Shown here piece by piece: positions 1 to 8,507 of a stretch of DNA of 64,000 bases. The notes beneath the pieces are model-generated. The model searched no databases and was not told the DNA's origin. It was given only the letters and a program-made list of their open reading frames with translations. The stretch is from Desulfopila sp. IMCC35006 (GTDB lineage: Bacteria > Desulfobacterota > Desulfobulbia > Desulfobulbales > Desulfocapsaceae). Each line of letters starts with the position of its first letter. Position 1 is the first letter of the stretch. Made by a program: the position numbers and the translations under genes. The stretch is from assembly GCF_005116645.1 (NCBI RefSeq), contig NZ_SWCM01000019.1:1-64000 (forward strand), given 5' to 3'.

Positions 1-118
1 GCGTTACTCACCCGTGCGCCACTCTACTCGTCTTCCGAAGAAAACTTTCGCGTTCGACTTGCATGTGTTAAGCACGCCGCCAGCGTTCGTTCTGAGCCAG
101 GATCAAACTCTCCAGTTT
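1..118 (-). rRNA. rrs: 16S ribosomal RNA, 5' end (partial)
   Basis: The minus strand reads the conserved bacterial 16S start (AGAGTTTGATCCTGGCTCAG), then the AACGAACGCTGGCGGCGTGC and ACACATGCAAGTCGAACG helices and the GTGAGTAACGC segment at the window edge. The mature 5' end is placed at about 118 by analogy with the E. coli start. The rest of the gene lies outside the window. CAAGTCGAACG followed by a G/A-rich variable loop fits Proteobacteria/Desulfobacterota, but 118 bases are too few for a firm placement. Confidence 0.97.
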
Positions 119-252
119 GATATCCTAGACTACCCGAAGGTAGTTTCTTATATAATGCTATGTTACATAAGAGCTCAACTTTGAATTACAAAGTTTGCCC
201 TGTGTCTCCCTTATAAAGGGGTACACTTTGGGCCCGTTTGCATAATTGTTGT

Positions 253-271
253 TATTCAGTTTTCAAGGATC
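253..271 (-). promoter_or_regulatory. rRNA leader boxA-like antitermination element
   Basis: In the 200-base leader between the promoter and the mature 16S end, the minus strand reads GATCCTTGAAAACTGAATA. It resembles the CTTTGAAAACT-type leader element seen in front of many rRNA operons, where Nus factors load. Assignment is by resemblance only. Confidence 0.4.
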
Positions 272-331
272 GTGCTCAGGCTCTCCAGGCAACAGAAAAC
301 CCCGCGGTACGAATGCCGCGATGAGCAGGCT

Positions 332-360
332 AATCTAACATAACCGAAACTGCCGGTCAA
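332..360 (-). promoter_or_regulatory. rRNA operon promoter (sigma70-type)
   Basis: On the minus strand TTGACC (360-355) and TAGATT (337-332) are separated by exactly 17 bases, about 210 bases before the mature 16S end. A T/A-rich tract lies immediately upstream (361-405), as expected of an UP element. From about 406 to 609 I see no gene or clear signal; a short open frame at 469-654 runs through the terminator and is not believed. Confidence 0.7.
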
Positions 361-609
361 TGTTTTTCTTTACTCTTTTTTGTTTTTGTTTCCCGCTGCA
401 ATGCGGTGCTGACCGTTCAGGTCGATGCCGCATTCCGTGTTCCTCAAAGACCGCGGCAAACTACTTGATTGCCTGGGTGCCGTCAAGGGGAAAATGAGCT
501 AAATTGGAAAATTATTTACCGGAACAGTGCTTCATGCTTAAATATATCGCGCTGCGTCGAGGAGTTGCGGGGGAATGGCAAACGAATAAAGTTTTCCGAC
601 AGAATAAGA

Positions 610-640
610 AAAGCCGAACATGTCCTATCTGTTCGGCTTT
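610..640 (-). terminator. Rho-independent terminator of the coiled-coil gene
   Basis: A perfect 11-bp stem (AAAGCCGAACA / TGTTCGGCTTT) with a 9-base loop. On the minus strand it is followed by TTTTCTTATTCT, about 28 bases after the stop of the gene at 668-1594. Confidence 0.8.
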
Positions 641-667
641 CTAAAAGTACATAGAGAGTAATCAGGA

Positions 668-1594
668 TCAGTCTCTGCGCAGATTACGAATATAGTTTTT
701 AGTCAGTGCGGGATGGTCCTTTATAATTTTGTCCAGTTCGGGAGGCAGGGTTTTAGTCAAGTATTCGTCAATTTGTGCGTACGTCATTTCCTGGGAGAGA
801 GCTTCCTCTACTTTCTCGATAAAGAGAGCTTGATCTTTCTCACTCTCAACATAGGCGAAAATACCTGATACGGGCGATTGTTTGAGACCTGTTTCCAGCG
901 TGTTGAGACGTTGCATCAGATTTTCGATCTCGATATGTGTCGCACCGTAAAGTTGTTCAAGTTTCTTAATCTGGTCTTTTAGTTCCTGATCTGCTCCTGC
1001 CTGAATTTTTGTGGTGAGTTGTTCAACGAGATTTTTGATATCTTTTTCAGAATTCTGCAGGTGTTCAATGGCAACACTCATCTCTTCAATTTTTTGTTTA
1101 AGATCTGAGTTTTCGCCGGTAAGATCTGCAACGTTTTCCTGGAGCAGTGATTTGCCACCTATAAGGTCCTTAATGTCTTTCTGTAATATCAGATTCTTAT
1201 CATGAAGTTGTGCGATCTCCAGTTTCATGCGGTCGTATTCCTCCGTGGTAATTCCTGTTTCTGACTGGCTGTCTGCACAGCATTGCTTAATCAGCGATAG
1301 TGCGTTTAGCGAGAAGTTTTTTTTTAAGTCGGAATACATTTGCGACGCCTGCTCGGGGTTAACCATTGCCACAGCTGCAAGAAAAATCGCAATAAGCAGA
1401 GCGATGGTAAAAGGGAGGGCAATAGCCATTCCTATGAAAAACAGGATGAGGTTGCCTATCCCAAAAATAATCGAGAGAATCCCACCTTCAGAGCCGCTGG
1501 TACCTGATGATGCAACAACGGCGAACAGAATAAGTACGCCACCGAGTACTGCAGCGGACTGCATAAGAGGACCCCGAAATTCATTTTTTTGCAT
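668..1594 (-). CDS. membrane-anchored coiled-coil protein, function unknown
   Basis: 308 residues. Two hydrophobic segments lie near the N terminus (about residues 11-30 and 40-76, the second long enough for a hairpin). The next 150 residues are charged heptad-like sequence rich in Leu, Glu and Lys (about 120-240), predicted coiled coil. A C-terminal region of about 70 residues ends in a basic tail (YIRNLRRD). No catalytic motif or known domain is recognised. AGGAGA seven bases before the ATG supports the start. The gene stands alone between the rRNA promoter and the M48 protease, with its own terminator. A cytoplasmic scaffold anchored in the inner membrane is one possible reading, but this is inference from architecture only. 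Confidence 0.7.
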   Translation of the reverse strand: MQKNEFRGPLMQSAAVLGGVLILFAVVASSGTSGSEGGILSIIFGIGNLILFFIGMAIALPFTIALLIAIFLAAVAMVNPEQASQMYSDLKKNFSLNALSLIKQCCADSQSETGITTEEYDRMKLEIAQLHDKNLILQKDIKDLIGGKSLLQENVADLTGENSDLKQKIEEMSVAIEHLQNSEKDIKNLVEQLTTKIQAGADQELKDQIKKLEQLYGATHIEIENLMQRLNTLETGLKQSPVSGIFAYVESEKDQALFIEKVEEALSQEMTYAQIDEYLTKTLPPELDKIIKDHPALTKNYIRNLRRD

Positions 1595-1889
1595 TTTAAA
1601 TCTCCTATATTTAGATATGAATAATAATCTTAACTAGATAGGGTGGTTACAGAGACATGTTTGTAAAAATGTGTCTGATGCTACATTAAGATGAAAATAG
1701 TAATTTAAAATAACCATCTAACTGTCTATGGTGTCAAGTTTTATGTTGTATTTCAGCTCAGCCGGTAAATCGAATTTAGACTGGGGAGATGTTGCACGCT
1801 CCATGAATCGCTCAGTGTATCCGCGGCATATATGCGTCATTAATTGAAACATCGTTTTTTGTTTATTTTATGTATCAGGTTTTCCGGAT
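1595..1889. other. intergenic region, no gene seen
   Basis: About 295 A/T-rich bases between two minus-strand genes. I found no open frame with a start signal, RNA gene or clear terminator. It presumably holds the promoter of the coiled-coil gene and the 3' untranslated end of the M48 protease gene. Confidence 0.5.
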
Positions 1890-3146
1890 TCAAGTGTCAA
1901 ATCCCGTGGTGCTGCCGTATTCACGGAGTTTCTCAATTCGTTGCAATACCGGAGGATGGCTGTAATGGAGAAAAACCATTGTCGGGTGCGGTGTAAGATT
2001 GCTGAGATTTGCCTGGCTGAGTTTTTTCAGACTGCTGACAAGAAATTCAGGGACACCGGTTGATTGTGCTGCATACCTGTCGGCGGCGAATTCATTTTTC
2101 CGCGAGAAAAAATGGAAGATAATTGATACAAGCAGGTTTATGGGCGAATAAAGAAACCCAAAAAAGAGCAGACTCGAATAGACAGAAGTATGCTGCATGC
2201 GAAATGCGGAAGAAATTTCACTATTGCTGAGAAAAATACCAAGAAGGTAGAACATGATTCCCGTTTGAACAATTGATGCAAGAATCATTTTAATGACGTG
2301 TTTCAACTTGAAGTGGCCCATCTCGTGCGCAAGAACTGCAATAATCTCAGAGTCATTGAGCTTATCAAGCAGGGTATCATAAAAAACAATTTTTCTGAAT
2401 CTGCCAAAACCGGTAAAAAACGCATTGAGTTTTGATGATCGTTTAGAACCATCCATTGTAAAAATTCCCTGAAGTTTGAAATGTTCTTGCTTGGCGTAGT
2501 CGAGGATTCTGTCCTGTAAAGGACCATCTTCCAGAGGTGAAAATTTATTAAAGAGCGGCATTATGAGAACAGGGGCAAGAAACTGTAAAACAAGGGAAAA
2601 AAGCACCACCCCAAGCCAGCAATAGAGCCAGCCATAGACACCGGCGTACATGAAAAACCACAATACCAGCGCTAATATGGGAGCTCCGAGAACGATTGAG
2701 AGCAATCCGCCTTTGCATATGTCCAGAATAAAGGTCTGAAGTGAGGTACGGTTAAAGCCAAAGCGTTCTTCCAGGACGAATGTGGAATATATGGAAAAAG
2801 GCAGGTGCGTGACGAAAGTTAGAAAACCTAGGGTGCCGATAAATAATAAGCCGGTTACAATCTGACCATAGTTAAAGCTTCTCACCCATATATCGATATA
2901 ATTGAAACCGCCGAAAAGCAGAAAAAGAACAGTGATAATGGTCGAATAACTATTCTCTACGAGGGAGAAAGAGGTCGTCGCCCGGGTATATTCCTGTGAT
3001 TTTTGATACTCCTGTTCATTATAAGTGGCGGCAAATTCTTTTGGCAGTGCTGGATCGAGGGCAGTAATATTGAGTAATGAAACAATAAGTTCCAGGAGAT
3101 AGGAAATGGCAATGATCAGTAGAACTATAAACAGCCAGAAATTCAT
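1890..3146 (-). CDS. M48 family (Ste24/CAAX prenyl protease 1-like) zinc metallopeptidase
   Basis: 418 residues, the usual length for bacterial Ste24-like proteins. The zinc-binding HEMGH motif lies near residue 272 within AVLAHEMGHFKLKH, and the third ligand is expected in the downstream FAADRYAA segment. Several transmembrane helices precede the catalytic domain, one at the extreme N terminus, and the N-terminal region contains the ERFGFNR motif typical of this family. It is therefore an inner-membrane protease facing the cytoplasm. Bacterial members are thought to act in membrane protein quality control; the substrate cannot be told here. AGGAAATC before the ATG supports the start. It lies 148 bases downstream of nuoN on the same strand, but nothing ties it to complex I. 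Confidence 0.9.
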   Translation of the reverse strand: MNFWLFIVLLIIAISYLLELIVSLLNITALDPALPKEFAATYNEQEYQKSQEYTRATTSFSLVENSYSTIITVLFLLFGGFNYIDIWVRSFNYGQIVTGLLFIGTLGFLTFVTHLPFSIYSTFVLEERFGFNRTSLQTFILDICKGGLLSIVLGAPILALVLWFFMYAGVYGWLYCWLGVVLFSLVLQFLAPVLIMPLFNKFSPLEDGPLQDRILDYAKQEHFKLQGIFTMDGSKRSSKLNAFFTGFGRFRKIVFYDTLLDKLNDSEIIAVLAHEMGHFKLKHVIKMILASIVQTGIMFYLLGIFLSNSEISSAFRMQHTSVYSSLLFFGFLYSPINLLVSIIFHFFSRKNEFAADRYAAQSTGVPEFLVSSLKKLSQANLSNLTPHPTMVFLHYSHPPVLQRIEKLREYGSTTGFDT

Positions 3147-3294
3147 GATTTCCTGAAATGTAAAGTGTTACCAGGGAAAGAAGCTGCGTTCGTGCAGGTG
3201 TTTGAACAGATAGCTGTTGACCTTCTGCCATCTGATGAGATGCAGGGCTTTCCAGTATCAGGATCAAAGCGTTGTGAAAAAACGACGCAGCGAT

Positions 3295-4707
3295 TTACAT
3301 GAGTGTTTGTATTGCAGAAGTAGTCATCGCAATAAATTGCGACGGCATTACTCCCATAACAATAATTGTCATGATGAGTAGTAACGCAAGAGCATTATTG
3401 ATGCCGGAACTTGCAACGGTTCCTCGGTTCTCGGAATCGGTGCAGAAGGAGACCCGGACAATAGACAGATAATAATAGATAGCGATGCCGGTGTTAATTG
3501 CGGCAAGCACGACCAGAATGAGGTGGCCTTCTCTTAGGGCACCGAGCAATAGAAGGAATTTGCCGGTAAAGCCAACGAAAGGAGGAATGCCGGCGAGGGC
3601 AAAAAGCCCAACAGTCAAGGTAAGGGCCAGAAGGGGGGCACGTTTGTGCAGGCCCGTGAAATCTTCGACGACAACGTTTTTGCCATTTTCCGCAACGGTG
3701 CAGATTACCAGGAAACAAGCCAGGTTCATAAAGACATAGCCCGTTATATAATACATGGCGGTAGCATACCCGGTAAGTTTAAAGGTCAGTAAACCGACGA
3801 GAACAAAGCCGGCATGCGAGATTCCGGAAAAGCCGAGGAGCCTCTTGACGTCTTTCTGGATGAGTGCGGATAAATTTCCGTAAAACATCGACAGCAGGGC
3901 ACAGACCATAAGCACATTCACTATCACTTCGCCTTCTGAACTCACCATTGTTATCAAGCGCAGCAACAGAGCCACTGCAGCAAGTTTTGGCACTGCGGCA
4001 ATAAATGCGGTGGTTTCATTTGATGCACCCTCGTAGATATCAGGTACCCAGAAATGCAGGGGAAAGAGGGCGAGTTTATAGAAGAATCCGGCAAGCACTA
4101 ATACGATGGCGATTACAGCTGCTGGCTGGCTATAGATGAGAGATAATCTTTCTGCAACAACAGGCAGCTGGGTAGAGCCGGTCAGGCCGTACATGTAACT
4201 CATGCCGAAAAGCATTAAACCCGTCGCCATAACACCAAACAGCAGATATTTGATGCCGGCTTCCACCTGGTTGCCGGAGGCGGTGGTATTGTTTCTCATC
4301 GGGACCATGATATAGACGGCAAAGGAGGAAAGTTCCAGGGAAACAAAGATTGACAGAAGCTCTACACTCGACACGAGCATCATTAATCCTAAAACCGACA
4401 TGAAGAGGAACAGGTAGTATTCAGCCCGGGTTTCTTCATGCACATCCCCCCTGGCGTCACTGAAAACCAGGACGATGAGGGTAGCTAATGCGATGAGAAA
4501 TTTAAAAATCTGGGAGAAAAAGTCAACCTGATAGGCCGCATAAAAAAGTTTTCCTTCACTTTTAAGGCAAAGGAGGGTCGCAAACAGGGTCAATGCAGCG
4601 AAGCCTATCGCAACATTTTTAATCACGCCGCTCGCCGGTTTGCCCAAACTGAAAATAAAGAGAATCAGTCCAGCCCCTAACAATGTAAATTCAGGTAGAA
4701 ATAGCAT
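3295..4707 (-). CDS. nuoN: NADH-quinone oxidoreductase-like complex, subunit N
   Basis: 470 residues of almost continuous transmembrane helices, the expected length for NuoN. It is one of the antiporter-like proton-translocating subunits of complex I. Characteristic segments are present: the FVSLELSSFAVYIMV helix, the KLALFPLHFWVPDIYEGA loop with its functional Lys, and LIQKDVKRLLGFSGISHAGF. AAGGTAAC before the ATG is a reasonable ribosome binding site. It is the last gene of the nuo cluster and is separated from nuoM by a 196-base gap filled with palindromic repeats. That gap could reduce read-through or translation coupling of nuoN. Confidence 0.95.
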   Translation of the reverse strand: MLFLPEFTLLGAGLILFIFSLGKPASGVIKNVAIGFAALTLFATLLCLKSEGKLFYAAYQVDFFSQIFKFLIALATLIVLVFSDARGDVHEETRAEYYLFLFMSVLGLMMLVSSVELLSIFVSLELSSFAVYIMVPMRNNTTASGNQVEAGIKYLLFGVMATGLMLFGMSYMYGLTGSTQLPVVAERLSLIYSQPAAVIAIVLVLAGFFYKLALFPLHFWVPDIYEGASNETTAFIAAVPKLAAVALLLRLITMVSSEGEVIVNVLMVCALLSMFYGNLSALIQKDVKRLLGFSGISHAGFVLVGLLTFKLTGYATAMYYITGYVFMNLACFLVICTVAENGKNVVVEDFTGLHKRAPLLALTLTVGLFALAGIPPFVGFTGKFLLLLGALREGHLILVVLAAINTGIAIYYYLSIVRVSFCTDSENRGTVASSGINNALALLLIMTIIVMGVMPSQFIAMTTSAIQTLM

Positions 4708-4727
4708 CTTGTTACCTTTACTAGGTC

Positions 4728-4868
4728 TTAGTGACTTAGAAAAAAATCTTGTTTTGCAAGAATTTTTTCGTGAAGGAACTTATCCCGCAAAGTTTTTTAG
4801 CGGGGTTAGTGACTTAGAAAAAAATTTCATAAAAGTTATTTCGTGAAGGGCTTTCCCCCTTCATGAGG
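4728..4868 (+). repeat. palindromic intergenic repeat, site A (two tandem units)
   Basis: Two units beginning TTAGTGACTTAGAAA (4728 and 4806). The first holds a near-perfect long palindrome at 4739-4769 (GAAAAAAATCTTG / CAAGAATTTTTTC), then CGTGAAGGAACTTATCCCGC and an AGCGGGG arm that can pair with CCCGC. The second is a decayed copy of the same block. Related sequence occurs at 44571-44810 and 46995-47245. It is noncoding and lies inside the nuo operon. Confidence 0.8.
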
Positions 4869-4903
4869 GCATTCAGTTCACCGGAGTTAGTTGTCTGCAA
4901 AGT

Positions 4904-6445
4904 TCAATGTAAAACCGATCCAGCCACGGCAACAGCCTGTGCCTGATGGGCAGTGAACTGCTGCAGAAGCTGGGCAACACTCGTATGTATCAGGTCCAGG
5001 AACGGTTGAGGCCCAAGGCCGATCCAGAACACAAAAAACAGAAAAGGTGCAAGGGTTACAATCTCCCGACTGTTCACATCCGTGAGCCATGATTGATCTG
5101 GATTGTCGGTACCGCCCCAGATGATTTTCTGCAGCATACGCAGCATATAGGCCGCGGCGAGAACTGCTCCGGGTATCGCTGCCAGAGCCAGATAAGGAAA
5201 ACCGCCATTTGCTGTACCGAATTTAAAGGCGCCGGCCAGAATCATGAATTCGCCAACAAAACTATTGGTACCGGGAAAGCCAAACGAGGAAAGTGAGAAG
5301 AAAGCCAAAAAGGTTATGTAGACTGGCATGTATTTGCCGACACCGGTTGCTGAACGTAATTCTCGACTATGTGTTCTTTCATAGATCATGCCAACACAGA
5401 GGAACAAAGCTCCTGTGGTAATACCATGATTGACCATCTGCAGGATTGCTCCTTCAAGCCCATCGACGTTAAGGACAAAAATTCCAAGTGTTACGAAACC
5501 CATGTGGCCAACAGAAGAGTAGGCGATAAGTTTTTTCATATCACTTTGGGCAAGCGCGGTAAAGCCGCCGTAGATGATGCCGGCAATCGACAGCCAGAGG
5601 ACATACGGCATCAGGATGATAGTGGCTTCCGGTGTGATTGGTAAGGCAAACCGGAGAAAACCATAGGTACCCATTTTCAACAGGATACTTGCCAGGATAA
5701 CCGATCCGGCGGTAGGGGCTTCAACATGTGCAGCCGGTAACCAGGTGTGGAAGGGAAACATGGGTACTTTAATGGCAAATGCCAGAAAAAAGGCCAGGAA
5801 AAGATACATTTGGGCATTGACCGGGTAATCCTGCCACATCATGTCCGGTATAAAGAAACTATAATGGTTGGCTGTATACAACCAGATTATGCCGACGAGA
5901 AGCAAAATTGAACCAGCGAGAGTATACAGGAAGAATTTTATGGAGGCATAAATTTTCCGTGGCCCACCCCAAATGCCGATGAGCATATACATCGGAATAA
6001 GCATTGCTTCCCAGAGAACATAAAACAGAACAAAATCGAGGGCGACAAAAACGCCGATCATGGCGGTTTCCATGATAAGCAGGCAAACCATAAACGCCTG
6101 GATCCTGGTTTTTATGTATGACCAGGATGCGAGGACACAAAACGGCATGATAATTGTTGTCAGGAGGATGAGTAGGATGGAAATACCATCGACCCCGATT
6201 GTGTAGTTGATGTTAAACGTATCAATCCAGGGGTGGTGCTCGACGAATTGGAATTTGTGAGTTGTCCTGTCGAAACCGGTTATCAGGCGAAGAGAGAGCA
6301 GGCCGACAACACTGGTCGTGGCAAGAGCTAGATATCGACACAATGACTCACTCTTCACCAAAAGGAGGAGAAGTGCTCCCGCCAGAGGCAGGAAGATGAG
6401 TACACTCAAAATGGGGAAGCCGGAGTTAATCAGTAGTTGATCCAT
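4904..6445 (-). CDS. nuoM: NADH-quinone oxidoreductase-like complex, subunit M
   Basis: 513 residues, about 14 transmembrane helices, normal NuoM length. Family signatures are clear: the conserved Glu helix in FYVLWEAMLIPMYMLIGIWGG, the KVPMFPFHTWLPAAHVEAPT segment with the proton-channel Lys, and AQSDMKKLIAYSSVGHMGF. It is a proton-pumping subunit in the membrane arm. It follows the 596-residue antiporter subunit with a 27-base gap, so it is translated from the same message. The C terminus is Ala/Gln-rich and less conserved. Confidence 0.96.
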   Translation of the reverse strand: MDQLLINSGFPILSVLIFLPLAGALLLLLVKSESLCRYLALATTSVVGLLSLRLITGFDRTTHKFQFVEHHPWIDTFNINYTIGVDGISILLILLTTIIMPFCVLASWSYIKTRIQAFMVCLLIMETAMIGVFVALDFVLFYVLWEAMLIPMYMLIGIWGGPRKIYASIKFFLYTLAGSILLLVGIIWLYTANHYSFFIPDMMWQDYPVNAQMYLFLAFFLAFAIKVPMFPFHTWLPAAHVEAPTAGSVILASILLKMGTYGFLRFALPITPEATIILMPYVLWLSIAGIIYGGFTALAQSDMKKLIAYSSVGHMGFVTLGIFVLNVDGLEGAILQMVNHGITTGALFLCVGMIYERTHSRELRSATGVGKYMPVYITFLAFFSLSSFGFPGTNSFVGEFMILAGAFKFGTANGGFPYLALAAIPGAVLAAAYMLRMLQKIIWGGTDNPDQSWLTDVNSREIVTLAPFLFFVFWIGLGPQPFLDLIHTSVAQLLQQFTAHQAQAVAVAGSVLH

Positions 6446-6472
6446 TACCAGTGATCCTTGAGTTCAAAAAAA

Positions 6473-8263
6473 TTAAAGCCAGACATACGAGATAAGCAGG
6501 ATGGCCGCAAAGGTGACCGAAATAAAAATGGTCTGTTGTATCTGACCTCGCTGCAAGACTATCGTCACCCTACGGCCTATTGCTCTCACACCTCTGGCAC
6601 TACCATCTACCACGCCGTCAATGGCATGCCAGTCAAACCAGGACCAGAATCTGGCGGTTGTCATCAGTGAGTAGAGACCGACGACTCTATATGCAACACC
6701 CCAAACGTTGTCGAGCCATTGGATGGGATGTTGGGCGAGCCAGAGAAAACCCCGGCCACCCATTCGGTAGAACCATTCCAGGTCGAGGCTGATTGTCGCT
6801 TTGGCGCCGAGTTTATCTTTGAGAAAAACAAACGCCAGTGCTGTAAATGCAAGTATCTGGAATGTTTCACTCAGGTGGGAGCTGCTGTAGGGGTGAAACG
6901 ACACTCCGGCATTGGGCAGCATGTGATAGAGAAATGGGGGATACGATCCAATCGCCAGACAGAGGAATGCTGCTGCCGCCATCGCCGCATGCATATTCCA
7001 GGGAGGTTCCTCTGCCTTGGCCCAGGTCTCTTCGCTGCAACGGTTCTCGCCGAAAAAGATGAGATAAGGCAGCCGTAATCCGGCGACGAGGAAGGTACCG
7101 ACTGACACGAGGGTGAGCAGGAATCCAGCGATGTACAGATGTTCTTCAAAACCGGCCGCTATGATCATCGATTTGGACACGAAACCGGAAAAGAGGGGAA
7201 AGGCCGAGACGGATACTCCGCCGATAACCATGAAGAACAAAGTCGTCGGCATCTTTTTATAGAGGCCGCCAAGCTCGGTGAATTTGGATTTCCCGGTCGA
7301 GTGGAGAATTGCCCCGGCAGCCATAAAGAGCAAACCCTTATACAGGATGTGGGCAAAAGCATGGGCACAGGTACCATTAATAGCCAGTGCAGTGCCAATT
7401 CCGACCCCGGTCACCATATAACCTACCTGACTTATAATTTCCCAGCCGAGCAGTTTGCGGATATCATTTTCCATCATGGCATAAATAATACCGTAGATGG
7501 CCATGATGACCCCGAGAACGATCAGGATTTCAAAGCCGGCAAAGGCGCGGGCCAGAGTGTATATAGCAGTTTTGGTGGTGAAAGCGCACATGAAAACCGC
7601 TCCGGTAACCGTGGCTTTGCTGTACGCATCCGGCAGCCAGGAATGGAGAGGAGGAACAGCAGCGTTCAACATCAGTCCGGCCATGATCAGCCAGGTGTAT
7701 AGCTGGGTGTGATGTGCATCGAGTTGGACAAAAGAAAGATCCCCGGTGGCTTGATACCGAAGAACAAAACCAAGCAGCAAAACGATGCCACCGAAGGTGT
7801 GGATCAGTAAATAGCGGTATCCGGCGGCCAGTGCGCCGTCATCTTTATTAAACCAGACGAGAAAAGTAGAGGCAAAGGCCATCATTTCCCAGAAGAGAAA
7901 GAGGACTAAATAATCACCGCAGTATATGACCCCGAGACTGCCTGATACGTAGAACCAGGCAGCGATATGTTGCAGATTGTCTTTGACATGCAGGCCGTAC
8001 ACGGTGCCAATTATGGCCATAAGGGCCATAATGAACCCGAATACCATGGAAAGGCTGTCAACTCTGCCGAAAGTCAAGGTCCATTCCCCCATGAAGGTGA
8101 CTACACCATGGACGCCGGGGTGCCAGCTGAGGTAGATCACATCCAGAAAGGTGAGGATCGGCACACTGCAGAGATAGAGTTTTCGAAACGGCTCTTTTAT
8201 AAAAGGCAGTATCAGCGCCCCGCATATCAAGATCAGAGCCGGATGGATAAAGCTAGTTGTCAT
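6473..8263 (-). CDS. antiporter-like (MrpD/NuoL-type) subunit of the complex I cluster, with NuoL-like C-terminal end
   Basis: 596 residues. The first 450 form the proton_antipo_M core: FLFWEMMAFASTFLVW with the conserved Glu, NAAVPPLHSWLPDAYSKAT at the channel loop, and ENDIRKLLGWEIISQVGY. The last 150 hold a soluble stretch, then DGVVDGSARGVRAIGRR and RGQIQQ before a final membrane segment. That resembles the end of NuoL, where a lateral helix returns to a last helix. The protein may therefore do the structural job of NuoL even though its core looks more like MrpD. Its start overlaps the end of the 84-residue gene by 11 bases, indicating coupled translation. Annotation pipelines may call it a Na+/H+ antiporter subunit D; its place inside the nuo operon argues for complex I. 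Confidence 0.88.
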   Translation of the reverse strand: MTTSFIHPALILICGALILPFIKEPFRKLYLCSVPILTFLDVIYLSWHPGVHGVVTFMGEWTLTFGRVDSLSMVFGFIMALMAIIGTVYGLHVKDNLQHIAAWFYVSGSLGVIYCGDYLVLFLFWEMMAFASTFLVWFNKDDGALAAGYRYLLIHTFGGIVLLLGFVLRYQATGDLSFVQLDAHHTQLYTWLIMAGLMLNAAVPPLHSWLPDAYSKATVTGAVFMCAFTTKTAIYTLARAFAGFEILIVLGVIMAIYGIIYAMMENDIRKLLGWEIISQVGYMVTGVGIGTALAINGTCAHAFAHILYKGLLFMAAGAILHSTGKSKFTELGGLYKKMPTTLFFMVIGGVSVSAFPLFSGFVSKSMIIAAGFEEHLYIAGFLLTLVSVGTFLVAGLRLPYLIFFGENRCSEETWAKAEEPPWNMHAAMAAAAFLCLAIGSYPPFLYHMLPNAGVSFHPYSSSHLSETFQILAFTALAFVFLKDKLGAKATISLDLEWFYRMGGRGFLWLAQHPIQWLDNVWGVAYRVVGLYSLMTTARFWSWFDWHAIDGVVDGSARGVRAIGRRVTIVLQRGQIQQTIFISVTFAAILLISYVWL

Positions 8264-8507
8264 AGTAATCCTCCCGGGTCATGATTCCGCTTTTGCCGAA
8301 CCATCTTGCAAAGTAAATGAGAACCACACAGGACAACAGGGTAAATATCGACCAGAAACCTGGAATGTGTGCTTCCATCCATGTGTGGGCGTGATGGGTG
8401 TCTACTGCAACCACCGACCAGACCAACATGACCGCGATGCCAATGTAGCAGCCAATTTTTACTGCCTGCAGTCGCGCTTTCAGAAAATCAATGAACGTTA
8501 TTATCAT
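8253..8507 (-). CDS. small two-helix membrane protein between the antiporter-like nuo subunits
   Basis: 84 residues with two hydrophobic segments (about 17-34 and 51-67) and a charged C terminus (MTREDYYDN). Its ATG overlaps the stop of the upstream antiporter gene as ATGA, and its 3' end overlaps the next gene by 11 bases, so it is translationally locked into the nuo operon. I do not recognise the family. Position and topology suggest a small accessory subunit bridging the two antiporter-like subunits, comparable in size to the small MrpF/MrpG or NuoK-type partners. This is inference from context. Confidence 0.75.
   Translation of the reverse strand: MIITFIDFLKARLQAVKIGCYIGIAVMLVWSVVAVDTHHAHTWMEAHIPGFWSIFTLLSCVVLIYFARWFGKSGIMTREDYYDN

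Noticed and set aside
469-654. 61-codon open frame upstream of the rRNA promoter
   Set aside because: It runs through the Rho-independent terminator at 610-640, has no ribosome binding site and no recognisable product.
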